Part shown: one piece after another, positions 22,597 to 34,759 of the stretch
How positions within the stretch are numbered: the stretch's first letter is position 1
How the letters are laid out: each line of letters opens with the position of its first letter
Assembly: GCA_038496445.1 (NCBI GenBank)
Contig: JALMLS010000056.1
Location: 248,001 to 312,000, forward strand
Reading direction: 5' to 3'
DNA: 64,000 nt
Source: Trichosphaerium sp. ATCC 40318
Taxonomy: Eukaryota; Discosea; Flabellinia; Trichosidae
The notes under the pieces: model-generated
Told to the model about the DNA's origin: nothing
Seen by the model: only the letters and a program-made list of their open reading frames with translations
The model's database searches: none
Made by a program: the position numbers and the translations under genes

Positions 22597-22794
22597 TCAG
22601 AACTGTCTGTTCGTCCTTGTTGTACTTGGAGCGTGTGGTTTTGGCACGTAACCGATTCTATCGCGTATACCTTGGGTACGCCCTTGAACGCCTGGAAGAA
22701 CTGGTTCCTTCGTTGTGCGTGTTTTATGCTCATATATCTTCAATTCTTCATTATCTGGCTCTCCAGCAAGTCTAGTTGGCTTCCTTCGTAACAT
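22597..22794 (-). CDS. CDC26: Anaphase-promoting complex subunit CDC26
   Basis: A single-exon 65-residue protein. It begins MLRRKPTRLAGEPDNEELK and later has IRDRIGYVPKP. The N-terminal MLRRKPTRL and the IxxRIGYxPxP element are the hallmarks of CDC26, the small subunit that stabilises the TPR subunit CDC16/APC6 within the APC/C ubiquitin ligase. The length is slightly below the human protein. The acidic middle is followed by a basic, Pro-rich tail. The gene is intronless, unlike most neighbours, as expected for such a short frame. Confidence 0.85.
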   Translation of the reverse strand: MLRRKPTRLAGEPDNEELKIYEHKTRTTKEPVLPGVQGRTQGIRDRIGYVPKPHAPSTTRTNRQF

Positions 22795-23376
22795 GTTCGT
22801 TGTTTAAATGCTCTTACGCAGTGTAAAACTTAAACAAAACAGCAACGTTCAATTAAGCTAGGCCGTGACCCTTGGCTGCACCGTTACGTAACCAAATACT
22901 TTGGCTTGTTTGTTGCAGTCGCGAACATGGAACAATTGCCTTGAAGTCTTTACTCAGCTGCGTGGTATAAAATACGGTTTCTCACTTTTTTCATTACAAA
23001 TCTGGCGTCTGCAATCAAGATTTTTGTTTACTTTCTTTATTTTACGTTTTTCACAACTTGCATGGCTGACTACTTTCGTTTGCAGACAGAAGACATAAAA
23101 CCTGTCATTCAACATAATAACTAATCGCATAAATTTATTTTTTGCCACTCCATAGCCAGATTCCGCCGTTGTAATATCGCGGGGAAGGGTACCTATAGCT
23201 ATGTTATTACTATTAACTCAGGGTCCAATAAACGGTATGGCATGATCCTTACTTGGTTCCTACCATTACTTTAGGTCTGTTACAACAGTACAAATGAATA
23301 GAGGTGACTGCGACATTTCGGGTTTTTTAATGTTATACATACGACAATACAAATATATCTACAATATTTTATACAT
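22795..23376. other. Intergenic region, no supported gene
   Basis: 582 bases upstream of CDC26 and downstream of the F-box/TPR gene. Short open frames on both strands (for example MADYFRLQTEDIK near 23060) have no recognisable features. It must include the CDC26 promoter. Confidence 0.4.
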
Positions 23377-25728
23377 TTAATTACCAGACCTTAAATGAGA
23401 TCTATTGGCATTTGCTCTAAAATCAAAAGGGTTCAGAAATAAAGGCTTCTCACTTGAATCAAACTGATTAACTAAATGAGGAAACCTCGATGAGAGCTTT
23501 GTTTTAATGTTCCCTACTCACAATTGTTAGACAAACAAAAAAAAACTGGTTTTAGCTTGATTCATTGATGGACGTACGTGATCCGTGCTTTATGATACAT
23601 CCCACGATAAGCATTACATACTTCACATACACAAATCCTTTTGTAATCAAAAGATCTAAAATACCTTCTTCTTCACCAGGATAGAAAGTAAACTCTGAAC
23701 AAGAAAAGGCTTTAGTATTTGGAAAAAAAAGCATCTGTATTTACCTTTGCCGTTTGGTGTGACTAACGGTGCTAGTCGGAGTAACGCTTTCTCTATAGAA
23801 TCCTTTTTGCATCCCATATACCTAGCGTTTATATATCGATGATATGCATCAGTATGACGTCCAGCCTTTAATCAAAAATAAGACGACAAGCACAAAAAAA
23901 AAAAAAAGAAACAGAATACAAAAAGTAGTACGTACCTCTTCCAAAATCTCTGCATAATAAAGTTGCCTGTAGGAATCTAATTTACACTGTTAGCGCCAAA
24001 TAATACAATACTCATTCATCATTAATGTACCTGTAGGATCCTTCATAAGGCTATCTCTTATATACCTCAATCCTTTTAGTCTATCAATACCTCCATACCA
24101 CTAAATTATAAGTTAACTATCAACATAATTTTAAAAGCTTTTATGTACAAGGAATGTGCCATAAAGTTCTTCAAGGTCTCCAACATTAATCTTAGCAGTT
24201 TGTAACTTATCTGATAATATATCGCATGCCTTTCATTCGATTTAGAGATTATTGTCTTGTAACTACTACTTACTTGTTCGTAGTTTGCTGAATCCGCTCT
24301 AACAGCTGCAAGGAAACGAGTAGGATAAGGAAACCAATTAAACTTATCCATATCATGAATTTTCTGGTAATTAATCTCCTTCACTAACCGACCCCGTACT
24401 TGGCCTTCAGCTTCTAAAACCTTTGGATTTTCTGAACGAAGCGACTTCGCTTGTTCAACGTATGCTAAAGCTTTCGCTGTATCGCCTACATAGAGTAAGA
24501 AAACAAGCTCAAAAAAAAAAAAGAGAAAATAAAGAAAAATCCTACAAACCTTGCTTGTGTGCCCACAACGCTGCTTGAATTATCCAATATACGTGAGGCT
24601 TAACATTTATAGCTTTCTCGTAATACTTTGAGACCTTTTCAGGATCATGCTTTTGATAGCTATGCGCCAATTGGCCAAAACTGTTGTGTAGATCAAACTT
24701 TTGACGTATTGCTTCCTTGAAGCACTTTATGGACATGGCATCATCTTCCATATTGGCGTACACAATACTAACAACGATTTGGTCAGCAAACTCAATAAAC
24801 AAACAAAATACTTATACCCTAACATGTAATAAAGCTCAGCACGTGCGCCTCCTTTAACCTTAGGTAGCCTACAAGAAAATAATAAGGCAAAAAAAAAACT
24901 CAACTGTCGCGAGTAGTGCATTGTTCTTTACGTACCAACTTACGAAATGGTTAGCTGCTGCATGAGGATTCCTCTGTGCGATTTCAAGTATAACACCCTT
25001 AGCCAATATATTAATCAAAGAGCCCTCTGTGAAAAATCAGCGTCAATCAGCAGCTCATTTAGTCAACTTTGTCAGATGTGACATACCTCTTGTTTCGTGT
25101 ACAAGTTTTCGGGCTTCTGTAATAGCTTTCTTTGTAAATGCCCCAAGTAAAATCCAAACGCGCCATAGTTTTGCCTCAAGGAAGCTACCTTCAGCCAATT
25201 TGATAGCTTTATCCAAATACCTGTAGATTACGTTAGTGTACTGATCAATAACACCTTTTTAGGTGGCGTTTGAGCAAAAGCAGAAGTGGGTTTTAAAGTA
25301 TAAACGCCCGAACAGCACCAAGCAGTACTACGCGAGAGCAAGTGTTTTTGATTTTTGGTTTTAAAGTTAAGTTTACTCGTGATCAAAAACAGTACAGAAA
25401 TAAGAGCTCTAGTTCTAGGCTCATACGCGTTTACGTACTTCAAGCGTTCGTAATTAGGGTAGTTCTTGCTAATCCCTTTTCTGTAGTATCGTTTTGCTCT
25501 TTTTCCGTTCTTTGATAGCGTATTTATGCTTATAACGCAGTGAGTAGTCTTTGAATTCAATATGTCTCTTGATAACGCGCTCAAATAGCGTGATACAAAC
25601 CCAAGCTGTATAAGGGAATAGGAGTCAAGGTACGAAAGCAATTGGTGCCAAATTTCAGGTGGTAAGCGAGGATTACTCCGTAGATGAATTCTACTTCCAT
25701 CACGCTTTGTGGAGCGTTTTGTAGACAT
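23377..25728 (-). CDS. F-box protein with TPR-like helical repeats
   Basis: The chosen start is ATG 25728 (MSTKRSTKRDGSRIH); an in-frame ATG at 25809 would add 27 residues. An F-box follows at once (LPPEIWHQLLSYLDSYSLIQ, then GFVSRYLSALSRD), then many short exons encoding paired helices of TPR type: YLDKAIKLAEGSFLEAKLWR, RAELYYMLG, MSIKCFKEAIRQKFDLHNS and SKYYEKAINVKPHVYW. The frame continues through 24400-23700 to a last exon ending NPFDFRANANRSHLRSGN (stop 23377-23379), reached by an intron starting GTACGT at about 23577. F-box proteins recruit substrates to SCF ubiquitin ligases; the helical repeats are the likely substrate-binding part. The substrate is unknown. Confidence 0.72.
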
Positions 25729-25848
25729 GAAACACCACACTTCAGTTACTAATAGTATTTTTTCAGATTCAATGAGACTCAAGCTTGAAGTTAAGGCACC
25801 CATACACATTTTTGTAGCTGGTCAGTTTTTGAGCGGAGATTTTTAATA

Positions 25849-27932
25849 CTACGTTACAAATTCATCTTCCCTGTACCCATACTCAAGTGTAAGTTGTTCC
25901 AACTCAATTTGTTCCGCTTTACTTATGTGATCTACTCGGAATAGTATCGCAGCTGGGAGAACTAAAATCACATTCATATAAGTAACCCAGTTGGCTGCAG
26001 CTAAACAAACGAAATATCGTGCACCTAGAAGACGTCATGAAAAAAAAAAATAATGTTGACACCATGGTCCGCGTAAAATAATGCATAGCATAGTACTATC
26101 AACATACCTGCGCCGGGTGTACTCTCCCAAATAAAAAACCCAGTATATACAGTTGCAGCAGCGGATCCAAGATTGAGAAAAATACAAACAATAAGAGTCA
26201 CTGCTCGTCTGTTTTTCAAAAAATTATGAGTTAGAGCCACGGAATTTCGCTTCGTTTGACAAATATAAATCAATATAAAGAGTTGTACCTGTATATATTT
26301 CTATATTTGCGTCGTCTGGCATCCACATCAGGGTTTGGTTTGCTACCAATAGTTAGACATTATTATTGTATTAAACTTACGTTGGTGTGCAAGCGAGACA
26401 GCGAATATAGTTTATAAGGAGAGCCAAATGAACAGCAACAAACTGCCCAACACAAGCAATAACACCTAAGAAATAATTTAGTTAACAGCACTAATGATTT
26501 GACACGCACCAAAAGTACCAGGAGTTTGAAGAAATGGAACTAAAAAAATCAGTCAGTGAGTACAATATTTCTACTTCTCATTCAGTGACATACGGTTCAT
26601 AATGAGTAGTGAGATGGATATGCAAACTGCTGTTTTTTGTTCTATGCTCCAAAATGTGTAAAATGTGTATCCATAAAAATGACCCCAATAGAACATAGTC
26701 AAGCACAAAGCTAGAACAACGCAAGAACTAGCGAATAAATACCTAAAAATACCTTTAGCTACATTGAAAAACCACACAGTTTTAATCGCATTGAACTTAC
26801 CACCGAGTTTTTCTTTGAGAAAACGTAACACCTACAGAACAATGTCAAAATGTCAATCAAAAAAACAATAATAAAGTCGAATGTAGTACAAACCTGGTAC
26901 AAGAGTGATAAGTGGATAACGATTAGGATCTCTCATTGTAACCACCAATCTCGTATGTCCCTAGAACATCTTTTATACATCTTAAAGAGGCTGTATAACG
27001 TACTGTTTCGTTATGAAATCCATCAAGACGAGATATGTCATAATAAATATTACTATAATTCTGTACTGGAACACTAACAAATGAAACGTTTTGTGATCTC
27101 TCATACAAATTGATACGTTTTTCAACTATGTGAGATCCTATAATATCTGAATCGCTACAAAGTAATGAGCAATAAAACAACAAACCAACAAAGAAGAAAC
27201 CTGCACTACTTTCAAAAAAAAGCCAAAAAAAAAGACAGAATAGCTTACCCTACTATTGTAACATTCCATTTCAGAGTTTCTGTGTGACAAAGCGTTTAAG
27301 CTTGAGTACATAAAGCAGACGACAAACCACTTACTTGTTTCTATTACTGACGCGTTCTCCTTCGTCCCATTTAATTGTACAATAGCAGAAACATTCACCC
27401 AAGCTACTTCTACGCTTGTATAAGTTGGAAAGAAACCCCGATAAAGGTCGTAAGGTCCGAAAAAAAAATAGATGTCGTGAGTACTTTGTATTCTGACAAA
27501 ATAAGCGAAAACAGACTGGGTTCGCCTGTAAGCTTTGTACATACCTGGTGAAACATGTTCAAACTCGAAATTATACGGCTAACGATAGTTAGTGCCAATA
27601 GTGTGGTGCACGTTTTTGTTACCCTTTCTCGGTCTTCCCACGCGTAGGTTGTTGTATTTATGAGCGCTTCAGGCTGTTTATGATGAACAAGTGGTGCCGT
27701 TACTACACATACATTATTAACAAGTCTATAATGTTTCTTACGTACACCCATGCGCAACATAAACGGTTAATGCTTCTAATATTAATACAGACATGATAGC
27801 AATTATAAAGCCCCTTATCTTAACGTTATTGCTACCATCGGAATAGTTACAAACATACCACCATGGTAAAGTCTCCACAAGCGCTTTCAAGCTTCTAAAA
27901 GCAGATTCGGAGCCTTCTTGCTCAATGAGCAT
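25849..27932 (-). CDS. Multi-pass membrane protein, possibly GOST/TMEM181/Wntless-like
   Basis: Begins MLIEQEGSESAFRSLKALVE, then a first transmembrane helix (GFIIAIMSVLILEALTVYVA). A luminal or extracellular region of roughly 200 residues follows with N-glycosylation sequons (QNVSFVSV; VQNYSNIYYD). The C-terminal half has about seven hydrophobic helices (RYLFASSCVVLALCLTMFYW; AVCISISLLIMNR; AVTLIVCIFLNLGSAAATVY) and ends YGYREDEFVT. One N-terminal helix, a luminal domain and then a 7TM bundle is the layout of GOST proteins such as TMEM181 and Wntless, which act in trafficking. The assignment rests on topology only; no diagnostic motif was found. Confidence 0.55.
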
Positions 27933-28258
27933 TGTTGATTAACCAGTATTTACTTTTGATAACAAATAGCACTTTGTGCGCAGTCACATTAACCCAGGTA
28001 TCAAGCTTACGCTTTCTTTAAGGCATATAATCAAGCTTAAACAACTTTAGACGAATAAATTACTTTCGAGTACTCAGTGGCTCTTAGATCGCATAAACAC
28101 TAACAATAAACTACCAAGTGTACTTTAACACTTACTTAAACGAAATACATTATCGATAGCCAATCACGTGATCATTAAAAAACTTGACACAAGTTGTTCA
28201 AGCGTACTAGGCGCCACTTTTTTTTTAAAAATACAGTTTTTAGTCCCTTCTTTATATT
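27933..28258. promoter_or_regulatory. Promoter region of the multi-pass membrane protein gene
   Basis: 326 bases upstream of a minus-strand start and downstream of the WD40 gene's stop. TCACGTGA lies at 28164-28171, about 230 bases upstream of the start codon. No other element recognised. Confidence 0.35.
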
Positions 28259-30073
28259 TCACGCTCCGCTCTCCATGCCAGAAAATATACACATGTGGCC
28301 GGAAGAATCAGCAGAGACAAGTATATTATCTATCGGAGTATAAGCGATTATCACTGACAAGTTGATTTACATACCATCAGGAGACAGACTTATACAAGTC
28401 ACTGGAAAATTGTGCGCACTGATGTCTTTTATGTGTTTCGTCTTTCCTGTGCTCGGAGAGGGTCGGCCTGATATACTCCATATCCTTATAGTACCATCAA
28501 CACTACCAGAGTATAGAAACTAAAAAAAACAGTGAGCGAAGGGAAAAAAACTTCGAGATGTTCACCTTTGATTTGGAATCCATCACAGGGCAAGTTGGAA
28601 TAGACAAGTCCACACCACCATAAATTGCAACAACCTCTTGATCATAAACCCTCCATAACCTGTGAGTTGAATCACTGCTAGAAGTCAACACGTGTAACCC
28701 ATCGGAAGTACAAGTTGCATGAAAAACGTCCTGAAATACTCTGTAAGTTTAAAATAACCGAACGATGTAGTATTCTTACATTGTGACCTGCAAATGCAAA
28801 TTCATAATCTCCTGTAAACTTATCAAACTGTCTGCTAGTTTCAACTGCGGATTTACGGAAAGACGCTATAGGTATTTCAACTGCACTTTCCTTTACATCA
28901 TTAAGACGGTCGGGTGTAAAACCTAGGCTACACTTAATTTTGTTGAAAATAGGAGTATTTATTGGCATACCTCCCCATAAACTACCTAATGATCCTTCAC
29001 TCCGAGTCGGCTGTGGAGAAGCCATACCGCCCCACATACCCATTCCATCGATATCCATATCATCATCACCGCGTTGTGGACGCACTGGAGAAGCCACAGG
29101 ACCTTGAAGGAGTTAGCTACTTTTTGTGCTTGCAAAAAAAAAAGCTGTACTTTGAAAACCACCATCATAGATACGTTCGTGCTTGTTTATAAATTCTTTG
29201 TATGTAGATAAGTTGCGAATATCCCACACAAACGATCCATCTACGTCAAATATTAATCAAAAAAATATTGACAAGTGGTACACAAAAAAACTTGTTTTCT
29301 TGGATACAGAAAAAAAACTTATCAAAAGTAACAACGCACTTGGGTGAGATGACAGGATATAAAATGGATCAGAAGGCATAAATTGAACGCTATTCGCAGA
29401 CTCATCAACATCAAATGCGATCACGTGCTCCCTCATGTCTTTGTGCCAAAGCCTTTTATTATAATTTAGTGTTTCAAAAACACTATTTCAATAATTGTAC
29501 CGTATCGTAGAATCTGTACTACAAGAAACAACTTTATCGGCTTGCTCTGAAATATCACACCAAGTCACAAAACTAGAGTGTCCAATAAATTCTCGCTCAA
29601 CTTGGTAACCAGTCTTGGTATACGCGTGAGAAAGGGAGAAATAAGATGTTTTTCTTTGTACCTCTTGAATTTTAGAGAGCTTTATAAACGTGTCATCGCT
29701 GCAAGTCACCATAGCGTTTTTTGCTCTATTACAAGCGATTCTAGGCGGTTGGTTTGAGAAATTGATCAACCTCTTTTTTTAAAAAAGCGCGCGAAATCAG
29801 AAACGCCGTATTGTACCTATTGATCGTCTTGTAATGAACGTCGTTAATTTGTTCAAACGTTGCTGTGTTAATATTGAGATAAACCAGTGCTCCGCCTTCT
29901 AACCCGCAGAAAACGCTTTGTTCGTCCCAAAACTGAATACAAGCTACACTTTGCTGTAATTCAACTCGTTTTGGCTCTGCACCCATGTTTTTCATAGCCA
30001 AGCTACCCAAAATACTACGTTGGCCAAATAACCAACTATAATAGCGCCTATTGCGACCAGATAAATTATCCAT
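28259..30073 (-). CDS. WD40-repeat protein
   Basis: The ATG at 30073 starts MDNLSGRNRRYYSWLFGQRS. WD40 blades are visible in successive exons: VACIQFWDEQSVFCGLEGGA; FIGHSSFVTWCDISEQADKV then STDSTIR; HATCTSDGLHVLTSSSDSTH then LWRVYDQ; YSGSVDGTIRIWSI; and SADSSGHMCIFSG near the C-terminus (stop 28259-28261). An insert between blades (about 29090-28880) is Asp/Met/Gly-rich (GDDDMDIDGMGMWGGM) and probably a disordered loop. WD40 propellers are protein-interaction scaffolds. I cannot name the orthologue. It is transcribed divergently from the SANT/C2H2 gene. Confidence 0.72.
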
Positions 30074-30657
30074 GACAACAACAGACCGAACAGGCTACTG
30101 GCAGTCAATGAACACTTTTTAACCAATTTTTGTTCCGTAACTTAACATTTCCGTACTTTTTTGCTTGCCTTACAGCGCTATGGCACGTTTTTTTTTTTTT
30201 TCGATCGTGCGTACATTTTGGCGTATAGTACTGCCTTTTTTACGCGTTTTAGGGTGACTCCTTATTTTTTTGCCATTTTTGAATTGTTTATACGAGCAAT
30301 AATTTGGAAAGATAAAGGGCCATGTACTTAACGTTGTGACGAGTGTTGTAGTTTTCGGTCAAAGATTAACGGTCACGGTATTGCGAACTTATACGCCACA
30401 ACGTAAACACGCTGTAGTATACTACTATTCGATCACTATACAATAGACTGTAATTCTTGAAAATAGGGCTTAAAGCGTTAGTGAACCGTCCTGAGCCAAC
30501 CAGGGTAACCAACACAGCACCTAAGCATAGACAAGGCGTTTCACGGAGGAGCAATTTCCTTATTTGGTCTTTCTTGATCGCGTAATACTGTCGCAATACA
30601 AAGTGGGGAACATTATCGCACAAACAAACAACCACGCACTTTAAATACTATTAAAAA
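30074..30657. promoter_or_regulatory. Divergent promoter region between WD40 and SANT/C2H2 genes
   Basis: 584 bases between two divergent start codons. It contains a T15 tract near 30187-30203 and further T-rich stretches typical of nucleosome-poor promoters. The 89-codon minus-strand open frame at 30366-30635 has no supporting feature and I treat it as noncoding. Confidence 0.4.
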
Positions 30658-31933
30658 ATGTCCAAGCAGGAAGCATGGACTATGCGCGACACTGAAAAGA
30701 TCATAGAGCTTGTACAAGCTATAGGGCCCCAGTGGGTAACTGTAGCCGAACAGTTTACTAATAAAACGCCACAAGTAAGCCCTCCGGTGCTATGTAAAGC
30801 CCTTTTGCAAGATCTTTACAGTGCACTAACTCTGGCTTTCAGGCCTGCGAAACTTGGTGGACGTTTTTAGATAATTTACACACAAAACCTAAGCATAGAT
30901 TAGGATGTACGTGTTTTTTTAATTACAATTTACATTCAGTATTGTTTTTGACAAACAAAACAAAAAAAAAAAACAAAGTAAAACCTAAAACGTGATTTAG
31001 GTAAACCCAGGAAAAAACGGTTTAGGCGTAAGGCATGCGAAATAGATCGTCCATACGTTTGTATAGTAAAAAATTGTAATCGAGCATACGGAACAGAAGG
31101 AGCATTGAAGATGCACTTGAAAAGTAAACACCCAGGAGTAGATTACAAGTAAGGAATATTTCGGGTCACACAAAATTTTTTTGGTTATAAAGATAAAACA
31201 AAACATTTCACTTTTTTCTTTCAATTACGACTTCTTGTCAAAACTAACATTCCTTCTTTCAACTAGGCCAACAAGAATAACACCATTTGCAATGAATACA
31301 TATCAATTCGGTAAGTATTTTTACCACCTCTTAGCTCAGGAACTAAAAACAGAGTGACAAAGAAACAAAAATCAAACAACAAAGTAGTTTATTCTTTTTT
31401 ATCAAAACATTCAGACTTTTCAACTACGTTTGGATGCTATACTTAGTTTGTATCTAAAATTAACTCAGCGAGGTTTTTTTTGTAATTAATGTAAAATATC
31501 GATAGTTTTTTACTAACACGTGGTAACAGGTAGTCAGAATACGCCGCAGCGATTGTACCTACACGATCACAAAACTCCAGAGCCTAAGCACGCAATCCAA
31601 TGTATATATGTCCAAAAGGCAACAGTACACACATCAAGTCCACCCCGGACGAAGAGACAGCGCGTAACACACAACAAAGATCCAAGCGGTCTTCCTCCTC
31701 GGAAGAAAGCCAAACGCGCTGAGTCAGAAGCAGAAGCGGCAGCAACGCTCACATCTTTTTCTGGCACTAACGATGGTGTACCTCCAGAACCAGACGATCG
31801 AACACTCCCTCCTCTACTGGAAGTACTACCATATCTCTCAGGGCTTCCAAAACCGAGTCCGAGGCCTCCAAGTGGCTTAAATCAGTTTGTGTACTCCAAT
31901 GGTGCACGGAACGATTTTACAGGAGTTATGTAA
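30658..31933 (+). CDS. SANT/Myb-like plus C2H2 zinc-finger transcription factor
   Basis: Five exons (30658-30774, 30843-30906, 31001-31148, 31267-31310, 31530-31933) join in phase to 258 residues. The N-terminus is a SANT/Myb-like helix set (WTMRDTEKIIELVQAIGPQW; CETWWTFLDN). A basic linker (KPRKKRFRRK) leads to one C2H2 finger, YVCIVKNCNRAYGTEGALK then MHLKSKH, with spacing C-x4-C-x12-H-x4-H. The C-terminal third is Pro/Ser/charged and probably disordered, with nuclear-localisation-like PPRKKAKR. The NCNRAYGTEGALKMH finger type is one I associate with early fungi and amoebozoans. Predicted sequence-specific DNA-binding regulator; targets unknown. Confidence 0.75.
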
Positions 31934-32150
31934 CGCGACGCTTTTGACGAAGAACAAACACAAACACTCTCCTCCTCTTTGTACCTTTATGTAAATACAA
32001 CTAAACACTGTAACAATAACACACAAGGCGCTTTAACTGCGCAGATGCAAAAAAAATACGCTGTGAAGAAAAGACTTAAAGTTTGCATAAAACCGACCTT
32101 AACGTTTGCTCCATTATAACTCCACAAAAACCTTGTTGTATAAACACAAA

Positions 32151-33757
32151 ATGGGTAACTGTCTCGGAGGCGAAAGCGACAAGGAAACTGTACGCGTAAA
32201 CAAGGTGATCTCGCGCATGCTTCACGACGACCGCAGAAAGCTTGAAAACGAAGTAAAGCTTCTCCTGCTTGGTAAGTTTTGTTTACTCCGGTTAGACTAG
32301 CTAAAGTTGGTTTTCATTTTATAATGTTTCAGCTTATGCAAAGCTATTATTTTTTTGTTTTGTTGGGCGTTATTGCCCAGCGAGAAAATACAATTATCGC
32401 GAGAGAAACTGGTTTTTAGGTTATTGCGACTAACTCGCGATTAGGTGCTGGCGAGTCTGGTAAATCCACCATTGCCAAACAAATGAAAATTATACATAAC
32501 GAAGGCTTTACGGAAGAAGAAAGAGTCAGTTACAAATCTGTTATTTACAACAATACTTTCCTTGCTATGAAGACTATGATACAGGCTGCACATGACCTTG
32601 GTATTTCTATCAAAGCTAAAGCAAATAGAGTGCGTATTAACTATTTTGCAAACCACCCAAAAACGAAAACTCTGACGTAGTTTGAGCGTTTTTTCTAACC
32701 TCTTGACCTAGAAAATAGCTGCAAAGTTCGTAGACGAAGATACAGGTTACTTTCACGGAGATATCACACCTGAAATCGCAGTTGATATCAAAGCTTTGTG
32801 GAGCGATCCTGGTATACAAAAGACATTCAAGAGATCTGCTGAGTACCAATTAACAGATTCTGCCCATTAGTGCGTACTTTTTTTTATTGCCTGTTCACGT
32901 CGTTGCTTATACCCGCGTTAGCTACATTGAGAGCGTTGATCGTTTGTCTGACGAGGGTTATGTACCAACTGAGCAAGATGTATTGCGTTCTCGCGCAAAA
33001 ACCACTGGTATTATTGAGACGGACTTTACTGTCGAAAAAACCAAGTTTAGGTATGTTTGTGGTTTACATTTCTTTTTCGTTTGTTTTAAATTTAACTCGT
33101 TTTGTAGAATGGTTGATGTCGGTGGACAACGTTCTGAGCGTAAAAAGTGGATGCACTGCTTCGGTGATGTAACCGCAGTCATTTTCTGTGTAGCTTTATC
33201 GGAATACGACCTTAAATTATACGAGGATAACGAAACAAATAGAATGCACGAATCCCTTCGTTTGTTCAAAGGTACGCAAATACGCGAAAAACACAATTTA
33301 CCCAAAAAAAAACCGCTTTGTTCGAAATTATCAGTTTTTCGAATTCGCGAACGACTAAATACGTATTTATTTAACTTTCTTTTAGAAATTTGTAACTCCA
33401 AGTGGTTTGTTGATACATCTATGATTCTCTTCTTGAATAAGAAGGATTTGTTTGAAGAAAAAATTAAACACGTTCCACTTACTGAGTGTTTCAAAGATTA
33501 TCCTGGTACGTTGTCTTTAATGCTTTCTATCTCATGTAAAGTATTTACTTCTAACCCTCCGAATAGGTCCTCAGGAGTTTGAAGCTTGTTCTAACCACAT
33601 TCGCGATAAATTTGTTCAACAAAATGAGAACGATAAAAAGCAAGTGTACCCTCACTTGACATGTGCTACTGATACCAACCACGTAAAACTTGTGTTTAAC
33701 GCCGTAAAAGATATCATCTTGCACAAGGCGCTTGATGAATCCGGTCTTGGACTGTAA
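32151..33757 (+). CDS. Heterotrimeric G-protein alpha subunit
   Basis: Seven exons (32151-32271, 32445-32629, 32712-32869, 32922-33050, 33108-33271, 33386-33505, 33567-33757) join in phase to 355 residues, a normal Galpha length. MGNC gives Gly2 for myristoylation and Cys4 for palmitoylation, so it should sit at the plasma membrane. G boxes are all intact: GAGESGKST (G1), the switch I Thr in RAKTTGI (G2), [12 protein letters not shown] (G3), FLNKKD (G4) and TCATDT (G5). The catalytic Arg ([10 protein letters not shown]) and Gln (GGQ) are present. The C-terminus is DESGLGL, without the Cys four residues from the end that pertussis toxin modifies. Introns start GTAAGT, GTGCGT twice, GTATGT, GTACGC and GTACGT. 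Couples 7TM receptors to downstream effectors. Confidence 0.97.
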
Positions 33758-33952
33758 ACGCCCGTAGTATTATTCTAAGCTGTATGTACAAATAAAAATG
33801 ATTGAGTGTTAACCCAGCAACGCTTTAATGCCACTACGAGCGAGTGCATGTAGTTTGATCCGCACAGAAAGACAAGGTAATTTCGACACTTTGTCGACTT
33901 AATCACGAAAATACTTAAGTCCATCAGTTTTGTAATTTGCATCGCTAACACA

Positions 33953-34759
33953 ATGGTACGTGCTGTAAATATTGCTAGTGACACCACAAACCCTTATTTC
34001 GTGTTAATATCAACAATTGTACCCTCCACCAGTGATCTCACTTCAAATTAGAGCAAGGGTAAAGGTAAGAAAGTACGCGCAGCAAAGGAAGAGATTGTCC
34101 TCGGACCAAAACACGTCCAAGAAAATGATTTGGTTTTCGCCACTGCTCACATCTACGCCTCATTCAACGATACCTTCGTTGTACGTACCATCGACCTTAT
34201 TATACTGCTTTACGTTTATTACCGTGTCTTGAAGATTTCTCAAATGCTTTTAAAGCTAAAAAACCCCGCTAACTTCTAAATAGCACGTAACTGATATGTC
34301 TGGCGCCTCCACCTTTTGCAAAATCACTGGTAAGCATCGATAAAGACCACAAAACGCAATTCCGTCGCTAAATAATTTCAACAGGTGGTATGCAAGTTAA
34401 GACCCAGCGTGATGAGTCTTCTCCATACGCCGCTATGCTTGCCGCACAAAAGGCAGCTGAGCGTTTGAAGGTAAAATTTTTTTTTTACAATTGCTTGTTT
34501 TCTTTCGTAGTTGCTGTTTTTCTCGCTTGTAATGCGTGTTTATTGTATTAACGCCACGTAGCAACTCAAAATTAACGCTTTACACATCAAAATCCGAGCC
34601 ACCGGTGGCGTAAAAGCTAAAACACCTGGCCCTGGTGCTCAAGCCGCTTTACGTGCTCTTGCTCGTGCTGGTATGAAAATTGGCCGTATTGAAGATGTTA
34701 CACCTGTTCCACACGACAGAAACAGAAGGAAGGGTGGTCACAGAGGTCGTCGTTTGTAA
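33953..34759 (+). CDS. RPS14: 40S ribosomal protein S14 (uS11)
   Basis: Five exons (33953-33955, 34052-34180, 34284-34329, 34385-34470, 34562-34759) join in phase to 153 residues, the normal length. The first exon is only the ATG, followed by an intron starting GTACGT. Conserved blocks are [51 protein letters not shown] and [11 protein letters not shown], ending in the basic tail HRGRRL. It is part of the small-subunit head/platform and contacts 18S rRNA near the decoding region. The start-codon intron is common in ribosomal protein genes of other eukaryotes. The gene sits 195 bases downstream of the Galpha gene on the same strand. Confidence 0.97.

Noticed and set aside
22901-23148. Overlapping 65-codon frames on both strands upstream of CDC26
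   Set aside because: No motif, no matching splice structure and hydrophobic T-rich composition; treated as intergenic.
30366-30635. 89-codon minus-strand frame between divergent genes
   Set aside because: Sits in a promoter interval, has no domain or signal and an irregular composition.
32958-33494. 178-codon minus-strand frame
   Set aside because: Lies opposite the Galpha exons and crosses their introns; no protein features.
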